Source: Rhizobium sp. BK650 (GTDB lineage: Bacteria; Pseudomonadota; Alphaproteobacteria; Rhizobiales; Rhizobiaceae). From it: a stretch of DNA of 64,000 nt. The DNA is taken from NCBI RefSeq assembly GCF_014195325.1, contig NZ_JACIBK010000008.1:1-64000 (forward strand), in the 5' to 3' direction. The translations under genes and the position numbers were made by a program. The notes under the pieces are model-generated. The model ran no database searches, was not told where the DNA came from, and saw nothing but the letters and a program-made list of their open reading frames with translations. Position 1 is the stretch's first letter. The number at the start of each line of letters is the position of its first letter. Of the stretch, positions 17,881-26,800 are shown in pieces.

Positions 17881-18528
17881 ATGGACAAGCTGACGCTCTA
17901 TATCGCCAACAAGAACTATTCCTCCTGGTCCTTCCGACCGTGGATGGCGCTAACGGGTGTCGGCATCGATTTCGAAGAGGTGCTGATACCCTTCGATTAT
18001 GCTAACGGCAATCCCAACATAAAGGCTGTCTCGCCGAGCGGCCATGTGCCCCTGCTGCAGCATGGTGCTCTGAAAATCTGGGAATCCTTCGCGATCATCG
18101 AATATGCGGCGGAGCTATATCCCGACGCCGGGCTGCTGCCGGAGGATCGCGCTCAGCGGGCGCTTGCTCGCTCGGTGTCGATGGAAATGATGTCGAGCTT
18201 CGGGGCGCTGCGCAGCGCCTGCCCGATGAATATCCGTCGGCCGAAGGGGAAGATCGCGCTTCCTGATGGGGTTTCCGCCGACATCGGCCGCATCGAGACG
18301 ATCTGGCGCGATCTTCTGCAGAAATCCGGCGGGCCTTTCCTTTTTGGTGAATTCAGCGGAGTGGATGCGATGTTCGCCCCCGTCGTCAACCGCTTCGACA
18401 TCTATGATCTCGTGAGCCGCGACGATATATTGGCCTACATGGATGTGATGAAGGCACATCCAGCCTGGCGGAAGTGGGAAGACGCGGCCCGCGCCGAGCC
18501 ATGGATCGTACCGGAAGACGAAGTCTGA
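17881..18528 (+). CDS. Glutathione S-transferase family protein
   Basis: The protein has 215 residues. The N-terminal thioredoxin-like domain (1-80) begins LTLYIANKNYSSWSFRPWM, where the serine of YSSW takes the catalytic place, and has the glutathione-binding PSGHVPLLQHG and WESFAIIEY. The helical C-terminal domain follows. It resembles the stringent-starvation or zeta-like GST group often annotated simply as GST. It follows the DUF1868 gene at 12 bases with AGGAAAACACC as ribosome site. The substrate is unknown. Confidence 0.85.
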   Translation: MDKLTLYIANKNYSSWSFRPWMALTGVGIDFEEVLIPFDYANGNPNIKAVSPSGHVPLLQHGALKIWESFAIIEYAAELYPDAGLLPEDRAQRALARSVSMEMMSSFGALRSACPMNIRRPKGKIALPDGVSADIGRIETIWRDLLQKSGGPFLFGEFSGVDAMFAPVVNRFDIYDLVSRDDILAYMDVMKAHPAWRKWEDAARAEPWIVPEDEV

Positions 18529-18684
18529 ACGGAGAATCACCGGCATCGCAAAAAATACATATGGGGACTGGTCAAGGCCGCCCCTTGCATGTATAAGCGC
18601 GCAAAATTTCCGAAATCGCGACATGTCCGTTTCGGCCGCCGGTCTGGCCGTGGAAATGTTTTGCCCGCAAGTGGAGTAAGAGAA

Positions 18685-18870
18685 ATGGCTGTACCGAAGA
18701 GAAAAACGAGCCCGTCCAAGCGCGGCATGCGCCGTTCGGCAGATGCGCTGAAGGCTCCGACCTACGTCGAAGACAAGAACTCCGGCGAACTGCGCCGCCC
18801 GCACCATATCGATCTGAAGACCGGTATGTACCGTGGCCGTCAGGTTCTGACGCCGAAGGAAAATGCATAA
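18685..18870 (+). CDS. rpmF: 50S ribosomal protein L32
   Basis: The 61-residue protein beginning MAVPKRKTSPSKRGMRRS is an unmistakable bacterial L32 without zinc-binding cysteines, the usual alphaproteobacterial form. GGAG lies eight bases before the ATG; the frame is open upstream but the family start is fixed by MAVPKRK. A strong terminator follows at 18901, so it forms its own unit or ends one. Confidence 0.97.
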   Translation: MAVPKRKTSPSKRGMRRSADALKAPTYVEDKNSGELRRPHHIDLKTGMYRGRQVLTPKENA

Positions 18871-18900
18871 TTTTCTATGCTTTTTTCTGGTAGTGTTTCA

Positions 18901-18931
18901 AAGGCCGGCTCGACGCCGGCCTTTTCTTTTC
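18901..18931 (+). terminator. Rho-independent terminator of rpmF
   Basis: The perfect 9-bp stem AAGGCCGGC (18901-18909)/GCCGGCCTT (18915-18923) has a 5-base loop and is followed by TTCTTTT. It lies 30 bases after the rpmF stop. Confidence 0.9.
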
Positions 18932-19013
18932 AAGATTTATTCTAGTCTCGATGTCTTGAAGCTGGGCGGTGATGTCATGCAGTATTCCCCGAGGGTTGGG
19001 GAGATTGTTCTGC

Positions 19014-19412
19014 ATGACTGCTACACCGCTGATGGTTATTCCATTTACTCTTTACAATCTGGCGATACTGGGCCTGGTGGGCGGGGGCGGAATTTCCTCG
19101 CTCCAGAATGACGTGATCGTGCTGTCTATGCTTTCGGGGGCAGTCTGGAGCATGACGCTCGGCGATCTCTTCATCGTCGTGGCGCTTGTCGTACTCTTCT
19201 TCGATATCCTCAAGGCGACCCGGAACGGCAATCTGATCGATCACATGTTGTCGATGCTGGTCTTCATCGCCTTCCTGCTCGAGTTTTTACTCGTCCAGGA
19301 TGCGGCGACCCAGGTTTTTTTCATCCTGGTGACCATTGCGCTGATCGACGTGATCGGTGGCCTCGCGGTGTCCATCCGCAGCGCCGACAGGGACGTCTCT
19401 ATCGGCCTATAG
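19014..19412 (+). CDS. Small inner-membrane protein, function unknown
   Basis: This 132-residue protein is almost entirely hydrophobic, with four likely helices (about 5-25, 42-62, 75-95 and 100-120) and a short charged tail, SIRSADRDVSIGL. No enzyme motif is visible. ATG 19014 is preceded by GGGGAG at a slightly long distance. Its stop overlaps the end of phaR on the other strand by six bases. Four-helix proteins of this size next to the phaR gene occur across rhizobia, but no role is assigned. Confidence 0.7.
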   Translation: MTATPLMVIPFTLYNLAILGLVGGGGISSLQNDVIVLSMLSGAVWSMTLGDLFIVVALVVLFFDILKATRNGNLIDHMLSMLVFIAFLLEFLLVQDAATQVFFILVTIALIDVIGGLAVSIRSADRDVSIGL

Positions 19413-19979
19413 GCTATCGAGCTTGTTCTGCAGCGCGCGAAGCTGTTCCTTCAGCTCGTCGATATCCTTGGCCTCCGCCTTGCGGGTTTCCTTGGGCGGC
19501 GGCGTCATAAAGGGCGAGAACATCTGCATGGCCTTCTGGAACATCTCCGTATTGCGGCGAACCTGATCCTCGATCATCTGCATGGGAAGCTGCAGATTCT
19601 TGCCAAGGGGCGTTTCGCCGAAAGCACGGTTCACCTGCTCGCGAATCTGCGACTGTTGCTCCGTAAAGGCGCGCATGGAATGTTCGAGGAAGCTCGGAAC
19701 GACCATTTGCATCTGGTCACCATAGTAGGTGATCAGCTGACGCAGGAAGGAGATCGGAAGCAGCGTGTTACCCGTCTTCGATTCCTGCTCGAAAATAATC
19801 TGGGTCAGTACCGAATGTGTGATGTCGTCGCCGCTTTTGGCATCTTGAACGACAAAATCCTCCCCCTTCTTCACCATCTCCGCCAGGTCTTCCAGCGTCA
19901 CGTATGTGCTGGTGCCCGTATTATATAGTCGGCGATTGGCATATTTCTTGATTACGATCTGACCCTCAGTCTTCGCCAT
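19407..19979 (-). CDS. phaR: Polyhydroxyalkanoate synthesis regulator PhaR
   Basis: This 190-residue protein starts at ATG 19979 after GGGAGA; reading further upstream gives no family similarity. The PHB_acc_N DNA-binding domain is at residues 8-70 (VIKKYANRRLYNTGTSTYVT, LAEMVKKGEDFVV) and the PHB_acc domain follows (TQIIFEQESK, LRQLITYYGDQM). A C-terminal coiled coil ends in DELKEQLRALQNKLDSL. PhaR represses phasin and PHB genes and leaves DNA when it binds nascent polymer granules. It is divergent from phaA; GCTGCAGC at 20115-20122 in the shared gap is a possible binding site. Confidence 0.93.
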   Translation of the reverse strand: MAKTEGQIVIKKYANRRLYNTGTSTYVTLEDLAEMVKKGEDFVVQDAKSGDDITHSVLTQIIFEQESKTGNTLLPISFLRQLITYYGDQMQMVVPSFLEHSMRAFTEQQSQIREQVNRAFGETPLGKNLQLPMQMIEDQVRRNTEMFQKAMQMFSPFMTPPPKETRKAEAKDIDELKEQLRALQNKLDSL

Positions 19980-20212
19980 ATCAGTCTCCCGAACCCCGTC
20001 TGATTGTATGGATACTCCTCCACCTGTGACTGTAGACGCAAAAGAAGGGTGGTGACAATCTCTTTGTGCGATGCGGCAAGCCCTTTCCCTGTACGGATAA
20101 ATCCATTCGAGGGCGCTGCAGCAAAAGGTGGAATGGTGTTGGCATTTGACTTGCGCCCGCAGCTTTGTCAGTTTCCACTTATATGTGTGACGAGAAACGA
20201 GGAAACCATCCC

Positions 20213-21394
20213 ATGAGCAGTTCATCCGTCGTCATCGCCTCTGCAGCGCGCACCGCTGTCGGTTCCTTCAACGGTGCTTTCGGCACAATTCCCGCTCACG
20301 AGCTCGGTGCGGCTGCCGTCAAAGGCGCGCTGGAGCGGGCAGGTGTTTCCGCCGAAGAGGTGGACGAGGTCATTCTCGGCCAGGTCCTGCAGGCCGGCGA
20401 AGGCCAAAACCCCGCTCGCCAAGCGGCAATGAAGGCAGGCGTTCCCAAGGAGGCGACGGCCTGGAGCGTCAATCAGCTCTGTGGTTCCGGGTTGCGTGCC
20501 GTTGCGCTCGGCATGCAGCAGATCGCGCTTGGCGACGCGAAAATTATCGTCGCGGGCGGCCAGGAATCCATGTCGATGGCGCCGCATGCAGCGCATTTGC
20601 GCGGTGGCGTGAAGATGGGTGACATGAAGATGATCGACACTATGATCAAAGATGGGCTGACTGACGCCTTTTACGGTTATCATATGGGCGTGACTGCGGA
20701 GAATATCGCACGCCAATGGCAGCTTTCACGTGACGATCAGGACCAGTTCGCCGTCGGCTCTCAGAACAAAGCCGAAGCTGCTCAGAAGGCCGGCCGATTC
20801 AAAGACGAAATCATTCCTTTCGTCATTCAGGGTCGCAAGGGTGACGTCACCGTCGATGCGGACGAATATATCCGCCACGGTGCGACGCTGGAGGCGATGG
20901 CCAAGCTGCGTCCTGCCTTCGACAAGGACGGCACAGTAACCGCGGCAAATGCCTCGGGCCTCAACGACGGGGCTGCCGCAGCCGTCCTGATGAGTGAAGC
21001 GGAAGCCTCGCGCCGCGGCATTCAGCCGCTTGCCCGCATCGTTTCCTGGGCGACGGCTGGTGTCGATCCTCAGGTCATGGGAACCGGCCCGATCCCTGCC
21101 TCGCGCAAGGCGTTGGAAAAGGCAGGCTGGTCCGTCGGCGATCTCGACCTTGTCGAAGCCAATGAGGCGTTCGCCGCCCAGGCCTGTGCCGTCAACAAGG
21201 ATCTCGGCTGGAATCCTGACATCGTCAACGTCAACGGCGGCGCGATTGCAATCGGTCATCCGATCGGCGCGTCGGGTGCGCGCGTCCTCAACACGCTGCT
21301 CTTCGAGATGAAGCGCCGCGGTGCCAAGAAGGGTCTTGCTACACTCTGCATTGGTGGTGGCATGGGTGTCGCGATGTGCTTCGAGGCAATGTAA
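20213..21394 (+). CDS. phaA: Acetyl-CoA acetyltransferase (beta-ketothiolase) PhaA
   Basis: This 393-residue biosynthetic thiolase condenses two acetyl-CoA to acetoacetyl-CoA, the first step of PHB synthesis. The catalytic cysteine is in VNQLCGSGLRAV (about residue 88), the histidine in GGAIAIGHPIGASGAR (about 349) and the second cysteine in LCIGGGMG (about 379). GAGGAAA precedes ATG 20213 at seven bases. It is followed at 66 bases by phaB on the same strand, and both diverge from the repressor gene phaR, a classical rhizobial arrangement; the PHB synthase is elsewhere. Confidence 0.96.
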   Translation: MSSSSVVIASAARTAVGSFNGAFGTIPAHELGAAAVKGALERAGVSAEEVDEVILGQVLQAGEGQNPARQAAMKAGVPKEATAWSVNQLCGSGLRAVALGMQQIALGDAKIIVAGGQESMSMAPHAAHLRGGVKMGDMKMIDTMIKDGLTDAFYGYHMGVTAENIARQWQLSRDDQDQFAVGSQNKAEAAQKAGRFKDEIIPFVIQGRKGDVTVDADEYIRHGATLEAMAKLRPAFDKDGTVTAANASGLNDGAAAAVLMSEAEASRRGIQPLARIVSWATAGVDPQVMGTGPIPASRKALEKAGWSVGDLDLVEANEAFAAQACAVNKDLGWNPDIVNVNGGAIAIGHPIGASGARVLNTLLFEMKRRGAKKGLATLCIGGGMGVAMCFEAM

Positions 21395-21460
21395 ATAGCG
21401 TAAGATGCATATTTCTTGAGGCCCGCCTGAGAGCGGGATGGCAACAAGAGGGAGCGGAAC

Positions 21461-22186
21461 ATGAGCAGAGTGGCCTTGGTCACTGGGGGTACGCGCGGCA
21501 TTGGTGCGGCAATTTCGATGGCGCTAAAAAACGCCGGCTATAGAGTTGCCGCCAACTATGCTGGCAACGACGAAAAGGCCAAGGCATTTCACGATGTCAC
21601 CGGCATTCCGGTCTTCAAGTGGGATGTATCCGACTATGTCGCCTGCGGCGAGGGTATTGCGAAGGTTCAGGCCGAGCTTGGCCCGGTCGAAATCCTCGTC
21701 AACAATGCCGGTATCACGCGCGACGCGATGTTTCACAAGATGACGCCGCAGCAGTGGCATGAGGTGATCAATACCAATCTGACTGGTCTCTTCAACATGA
21801 CGCACCAGGTCTGGAGCGGCATGCGTGACCACAGCTTCGGACGTATCGTCAATATCTCTTCCATTAACGGCCAGAAGGGCCAGATGGGGCAGGCGAATTA
21901 CTCGGCCGCCAAAGCCGGGGATCTCGGCTTTACGAAGGCGCTTGCTCAGGAGGGCGCTATCAAGAATATCACCGTCAACGCCATCTGCCCGGGTTACATC
22001 GGAACGGAGATGGTGCTGGCTGTGCCGGAAAAAGTGCTGAATGAGAAGATTATTCCACAGATCCCCGTCGGGCGTCTTGGTGAACCGGAGGAGATTGCCC
22101 GCTGCGTAACCTTCCTCGTTTCCGATGATGCCGGGTTCATCACGGGCTCGACGTTGACGGCCAATGGCGGACAGTTCTTCGTCTGA
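21461..22186 (+). CDS. phaB: Acetoacetyl-CoA reductase PhaB
   Basis: This 241-residue short-chain dehydrogenase reduces acetoacetyl-CoA to (R)-3-hydroxybutyryl-CoA with NADPH. The cofactor motif TGGTRGIGAAI is at 8-18, NNAGITRDAMFHKM near 84, the catalytic serine in NISSINGQKGQMG, and YxxxK in ANYSAAKAG. FLVSDDAGFITGSTLTANGG closes the fold. It is clearly PhaB rather than FabG by the INGQKGQ segment. GGGAGCGG precedes the start. It is the second gene of the phaAB unit. Confidence 0.95.
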   Translation: MSRVALVTGGTRGIGAAISMALKNAGYRVAANYAGNDEKAKAFHDVTGIPVFKWDVSDYVACGEGIAKVQAELGPVEILVNNAGITRDAMFHKMTPQQWHEVINTNLTGLFNMTHQVWSGMRDHSFGRIVNISSINGQKGQMGQANYSAAKAGDLGFTKALAQEGAIKNITVNAICPGYIGTEMVLAVPEKVLNEKIIPQIPVGRLGEPEEIARCVTFLVSDDAGFITGSTLTANGGQFFV

Positions 22187-22274
22187 ACCTATTTCTCACG
22201 GGCCGTAAGCATAGCCGCTCGGGAAGTTGCCGGTCCGTTGCGGGGCCGGCAGATGTATCAGTTTCTTGATGCTG

Positions 22275-22421
22275 TCAGGCGTTCGGCTGATGCCGTCTCT
22301 TGGCCTTGACGGGCACCTTCTGGACGGCGGGATCCTGATTGCGAAGGGCGGCGATTGCGGTCATGAGAAAGGCCGTGGCGATCAGGACCGTGACGGCCGA
22401 ATTCAGCAGAGTCTGGGCCAT
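22275..22421 (-). CDS. 48-residue single-pass membrane protein (small ORF)
   Basis: ATG at 22421 is preceded by GGAAAGGA at a good distance (AAAGGA then eight bases). The product begins MAQTLLNSAVTVLIATAFLM, a membrane helix of about 20 residues (4-26), and ends in a basic tail, KVPVKAKRRHQPNA. The clear ribosome site, topology and positive-inside tail support a real gene in the otherwise empty 22187-22613 interval. No family is recognised; it could be a small stress or transport accessory peptide. Confidence 0.5.
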   Translation of the reverse strand: MAQTLLNSAVTVLIATAFLMTAIAALRNQDPAVQKVPVKAKRRHQPNA

Positions 22422-22613
22422 AATGGTGTTCCTTTCCGTTGGCGGGGACATGTGTTTTGCCCGCGCGATCTTGAAAGAAATATGCGTGCGGCCTCGGTAG
22501 CGTGGTAGATTTGGTTTTAGCGACCGATCGTCAACGTGATGTTGACAACAAAAGTGGGCAAGAAAAACGGGCGCAGAAGCGCCCGTTCAAAAATTCCGGT
22601 GAACCGGGGTCGA

Positions 22614-22868
22614 TTAGCGGCAACGCGCTTCGTAACGGCGGCCGTAGCGGTCGCGATAGATGCAGTAGCCCTGGCGCTCGACCGAATGGCCAATGAGAGC
22701 GCCCGTCAGACCGCCGGCGACTGCGCCGACTGCCGCCCCACCCCAGCTGTTGCTGACAGCGCCGCCGATGATGGCGCCAGTGCCGGCGCCGATCGCGGTG
22801 CCCTGTTCGGTCGGGGTGCAGGAGGCGAGAGCGCCGATGAGAGCGCAGCTAAGAATAATCTTTTTCAT
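22614..22868 (-). CDS. Glycine-zipper outer-membrane lipoprotein
   Basis: This 84-residue protein starts at ATG 22868 behind GGGGAG. The signal peptide ends in a lipobox (LIGALASC, cysteine about residue 17). The middle is a repeated glycine-zipper (GTAIGAGTGAIIGGAV, GGAAVGAVAGGLTGALIG), like the SlyB/OsmB/YMGG family. The tail has YCIYRDRYGRRYEARCR with two cysteines. Such lipoproteins sit in the outer membrane and are often osmotic or general-stress induced. It lies 26 bases downstream of the DUF3309 gene on the same strand and so may use its EcfG-like promoter. Confidence 0.8.
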   Translation of the reverse strand: MKKIILSCALIGALASCTPTEQGTAIGAGTGAIIGGAVSNSWGGAAVGAVAGGLTGALIGHSVERQGYCIYRDRYGRRYEARCR

Positions 22869-22894
22869 GTCTAACTCCCCAGGTTGTCGGCCTT

Positions 22895-23050
22895 TCAAAT
22901 TCGGCCCATCAATACAAGAATGATGATGATGACGAGAACTAACCCTAAACCACCTGAAGGTCCATAGCCCCAGCCGCGACTATAACCCCAATTCGGCAAG
23001 GCGCCGATTAATAACAGAATAAGGATAATAAGAAGTATCGTGCCTAGCAT
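22895..23050 (-). CDS. DUF3309 small hydrophobic protein
   Basis: This 51-residue protein has the family pattern MLGTILLIILILLLIGALP, then WGYSRGWGYGPSGGLG, then a second helix ending LVLMGRI. ATG 23050 has AGGA eight bases upstream; ATG 23068 is also in frame. Members are tiny inner-membrane proteins found widely in soil alphaproteobacteria, often as members of the EcfG general stress regulon; function unknown. A GGAAC-N16-TGTT promoter lies about 40 bases upstream. Confidence 0.82.
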   Translation of the reverse strand: MLGTILLIILILLLIGALPNWGYSRGWGYGPSGGLGLVLVIIIILVLMGRI

Positions 23051-23089
23051 GGTGTTCGTCCTGTTCATCCTCATTTCGGTTGGACTAGA

Positions 23090-23114
23090 AACACGCGTCT
23101 TCGATTTTTGTTCC
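23090..23114 (-). promoter_or_regulatory. EcfG (RpoE2-type) general-stress promoter
   Basis: On the minus strand GGAAC (23114-23110) is followed after 16 bases by TGTT (23093-23090), matching the GGAAC-N16/17-(C)GTT consensus of EcfG sigma factors except for the weakly conserved C. It points at the DUF3309 gene 40 bases downstream. Confidence 0.6.
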
Positions 23115-23255
23115 CGGCTAACCTCCGGGAATATCACGGCGACGTTATCGGTCGTTTTTTGAAAAACCAGTTTAGCCGGTTCCTCAAAAGCCAAGTCGGC
23201 AAAGAATTATGCGGACTTTTATCCGTATGGTTAAAAATGCGTTTGGATACAATAG

Positions 23256-23324
23256 GTTGCGGTGAACAAAGCGAGAAAAGGAAATTGTCTCTGATTCGTC
23301 AGCGATTCGTTCCGGGTTTGATCG
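23256..23324 (+). repeat. Intergenic GANTC-rich element, copy 1
   Basis: This is the first of three related blocks. Core anchors are GTGAAC at 23262 and GATTCGTC at 23293, exactly 31 bases apart, then CGATTCGTTCCGG, ending near TTTGATCG at 23324. The 32-base end (23293-23324) matches copy 2 (23499-23530) at about 26 positions. Confidence 0.7.
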
Positions 23325-23461
23325 TCCACCGGCTGCGCCCGCCCGCGTCGTTAAAAGATTGTAAATTTGGCATGTAAAAGATTAATCGGATTCTCCCTTC
23401 TGTCGGCTTTGCCGAACCGCTGAGCCCGTATCTTGGCGGTAACGGCAAAAGACCCACAACA

Positions 23462-23530
23462 CTCGCCGTGAACGAAAATCGAAAGCATCGATATCGGCGA
23501 TTCGTCTCCGCTTCGTTCCGGCTTTGGTCG
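23462..23530 (+). repeat. Intergenic GANTC-rich element, copy 2
   Basis: GTGAAC at 23468 and GATTCGTC at 23499 again lie 31 bases apart, followed by TCCGCTTCGTTCCGG and TTTGGTCG. It starts 206 bases after copy 1. An AT-rich segment follows all three copies (TGTTAATTTTGG here). Confidence 0.7.
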
Positions 23531-23652
23531 AATTGTTAATTTTGGACCTGATATTCCGATCTTTAGGGGCGGTAATCGCAGATATAAAATCTATTCTCCG
23601 GGAAACCTTCCGATTCAGCATCTGGTGTGAAAAAGCGATTCAAAATCAATAC

Positions 23653-23722
23653 TTAGCCGTGAACAAAAGCTGAATCGGGCGGAGTCAGCGATTCGTCTCC
23701 GATTCGTTCTCAGACTGTTCCG
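23653..23722 (+). repeat. Intergenic GANTC-rich element, copy 3
   Basis: GTGAAC at 23659 and GATTCGTC at 23690 lie 31 bases apart, followed by TCCGATTCGTTC. It starts 191 bases after copy 2. The whole interval 23195-23884 has no convincing gene; besides the three elements it holds twelve GANTC sites between 23293 and 23768 and the unseen helicase promoter. Confidence 0.7.
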
Positions 23723-23884
23723 AATCTTAAATCAAGGACTTAGCACGCCGTGGCTTCGATACCGAATCCAGAACCAATTTCAATTCTGCCCTTGCGTTTG
23801 GAGCTCCGGCTGTCCATGTGTTCTCTGCTTCACCCGCAGGAGCTGACTTGACCCCGGGGCGCCGCCGCCTCACTTGCATGGACC

Positions 23885-26800
23885 ATGAACCTGACTTCGC
23901 AGCCGATGATACTGAGCGGGCGCGGCGTGACCGCGGTGCTTGGACCGACTAATACCGGCAAGACCCATTACGCGATCGAGCGTATGGTTGCGCACGGCAC
24001 GGGCGTTATCGGCCTGCCGCTTCGCCTGCTGGCGCGTGAGGTCTATACGCGTGTGGTAGAAAAGGTCGGCTCTCAGAATGTGGCGCTGGTAACGGGCGAA
24101 GAAAAGATCTCGCCGCCGAATGCGCGTTTCTCCGTCTGTACGGTCGAGGCGATGCCTCGGGAAACCAAAGCCGCGTTTGTCGCCATCGATGAAGTGCAGC
24201 TCGCGGGCGACCTCGAGCGCGGGCACATCTTTACCGACCGGATCCTGCATCTGCGCGGCCGCGACGAGACGCTTTTGCTTGGCGCCGCCACCATGCGGCC
24301 GATACTCCAGCAGCTTCTGCCCGGAATAACGGTTACGGAGAGGCCGCGGCTTTCCCACCTTCTTTATGCTGGCCAGAAGAAGATCACCCGGTTGCCGCAA
24401 CGGTCGGCGATCGTCGCCTTTTCGGCGGACGAGGTTTATGCGATCGCGGAGCTCATCCGACGCCAGCGGGGCGGGGCAGCCGTCGTGCTTGGTGCGCTCA
24501 GCCCCCGTACGCGTAATGCGCAGGTGGCGCTCTATCAGGCAGGCGACGTCGAATATCTCGTCGCGACCGATGCTATCGGGATGGGTCTCAACCTCGATGT
24601 CGACCATGTGGCATTTGCCCAGGACCGGAAGTTCGACGGTTACCAGTTCCGCAATCTCAATCCGGGCGAACTCGGCCAGATCGCCGGCCGCGCCGGGCGC
24701 CACGTGCGCGACGGAACCTTCGGTGTGACCGGTCAGGTCTCGCCCTTCGACGAAGAACTGGTGCAACGCATCGAGGGCCACGAGTTCGATAATATCAAGG
24801 TTCTGCAGTGGCGGACCAAGGATCTCGATTTCTCCTCGGTACAATCCTTGCGGGCAAGCCTCGAGACTGGCCCCCGCGTGCCGGGTCTGACGCGAGCGCT
24901 GCCGGCGGTTGATCAGCAAGCGCTCGAACATTTATCGCGCTATCCCGAAATCATTGATCTTGCAAATACGCCGGCGCGGGTCGAAAAGCTCTGGGAGGCT
25001 TGCGCTCTGCCAGACTATCGGCGCATAACGCCTGCGCAACACGCCGATCTTATTTCTACCCTCTTTTCCGATCTTGTGCGCTATGGCACGGTGAACGAGC
25101 AGTTTCTCGCAGAACAGGTTCATCGCTCGGACCGTACAGATGGGGAAATTGACACGCTTTCGGCGCGAATCGCGCAGATAAGAACCTGGACCTATGTATC
25201 GAATCGGCCCGGCTGGCTTGCCGATCCGACACACTGGCAGGAAAAGACGCGGGAAATCGAAGATCGATTGTCCGACGCGTTACATGAAAGGTTGACGAAA
25301 CGCTTTGTTGATCGCAGGACATCTGTGCTCATGAAGCGCCTGAGAGAGAATGCGATGCTGGAAGCTGAAATCAGTGTGAATGGCGATGTCTTCGTTGAGG
25401 GACATCATGTGGGGCAGTTGACCGGATTCCGTTTCACGCCTGTCGGGGGAACGGACGGGCCGGACGCCAAGGCGGTTCAGGCTGCGTCGCAAAAGGCGCT
25501 CGCGCTCGAATTCGAGGCCCGTGCCGCACGTCTGCATGCCGCCGGCAATGCCGATCTGGCGATCGGCTCGGACGGGCTTGTGCGTTGGCTCGGCGATCCT
25601 GTCGGTCGCCTTTCCGGCAGCGATCACGTGATGCGTCCGCGCGTCATTCTGTTGGCTGATGAGCAGCTCACAGGAAATGCGCGCGACCATGTCGCCGCCC
25701 GTATCGAGCGTTTTGTCAATCATCATATCAGCACTGTGCTGAAGCCGCTTGACGATCTGTCGCGCGCTGAAGACCTGCAGGGTCTCGCCAAGGGGCTGGC
25801 CTTCCAGCTCGTCGAGAATCTCGGCGTGCTCTTCCGTCGCGATGTGACGGAAGAGGTCAAATCCCTGGATCAAGATGCGCGCGCCTCCATGCGCCGTTAC
25901 GGCATTCGCTTCGGCGCCTACCACATTTTCGTGCCTGCGCTTCTAAAGCCGGCGCCGGCCGAGCTCATCACCCTGCTCTGGGCGCTGAAGAACGATGGGC
26001 TGGACAAGCCGGGTTATGGCGATCTCATTCCGGTGCTGGCTGCCGGGCGTACCTCCGTCGTAACCGATCCGAGCTTCGAGCGCATGTTCTACAAGCTCGC
26101 CGGCTTCCGGTTCCTCGGCAAGCGCGCGGTGCGCATCGATATTCTCGAGCGTCTGGCCGACCTCATCCGTCCGCTCCTGCAGTGGAAGCCGGGTCAGGCC
26201 AGCCGTCCGGAAGGGGCTTATGACGGACGTCGGTTCACGACGACGACGACGATGCTGTCCATTCTCGGCGCGACGCTGGAAGACATGGAAGAAATCCTCA
26301 AGGGTCTTGGCTATCGCGCTGACGCCGTGAAAGCCGAAGAGGCCGCAGCGTTTCTCGCGACGCAGGATGCTGCATCTGCTCCTGCAGCAACGGCTGAGGC
26401 ACCGGCAGAGGAAGCTGCCGAAAAGGCTGACCATGACGATGCAGATCACGCTTCGGAAGAAACGCCTGCCGCGGAAGTCGCGACGGTGCCCGTAGAGGCA
26501 CCGGTCGTCGCCGAAGGGCCGACCGAGGCGGGCGAGTCCGAGGCTGTAGAGCCAAAGCCGGTTCTCCTCTGGCGTCTTGGCGGCCGCAACGAGAACCAGC
26601 GGCAGGCGCGCGGTCATGGCGACCGCCGCGGCGGACAAAGTCAGGGCGAGCGTCATGGCCAGGGCCAGGAACGCGGTGACCGCAACCGTCGTTCCGGCGG
26701 CGGTGAAGGCGGCGAGGCTCGCGACGGCAGCCGTCATAACAACCGCAACCGTGATGGCGGCAATCGCGACGGTAGTCGCGAAGGCGGTACCCGTGACGGG

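Noticed and set aside
22227..22508. 93-codon plus-strand frame downstream of phaB
   Set aside because: Overlaps the small minus-strand gene with the better ribosome site and has no sensible composition.
23256..23722. CRISPR array
   Set aside because: Only three copies, 70 bases long, diverged, with spacers of about 120-135 bases and no cas genes.
23256..23722. Chromosomal replication origin
   Set aside because: Repeats and AT-rich strips suggested it, but there are no DnaA box clusters recognised and neighbouring genes are not those usually near the rhizobial origin.
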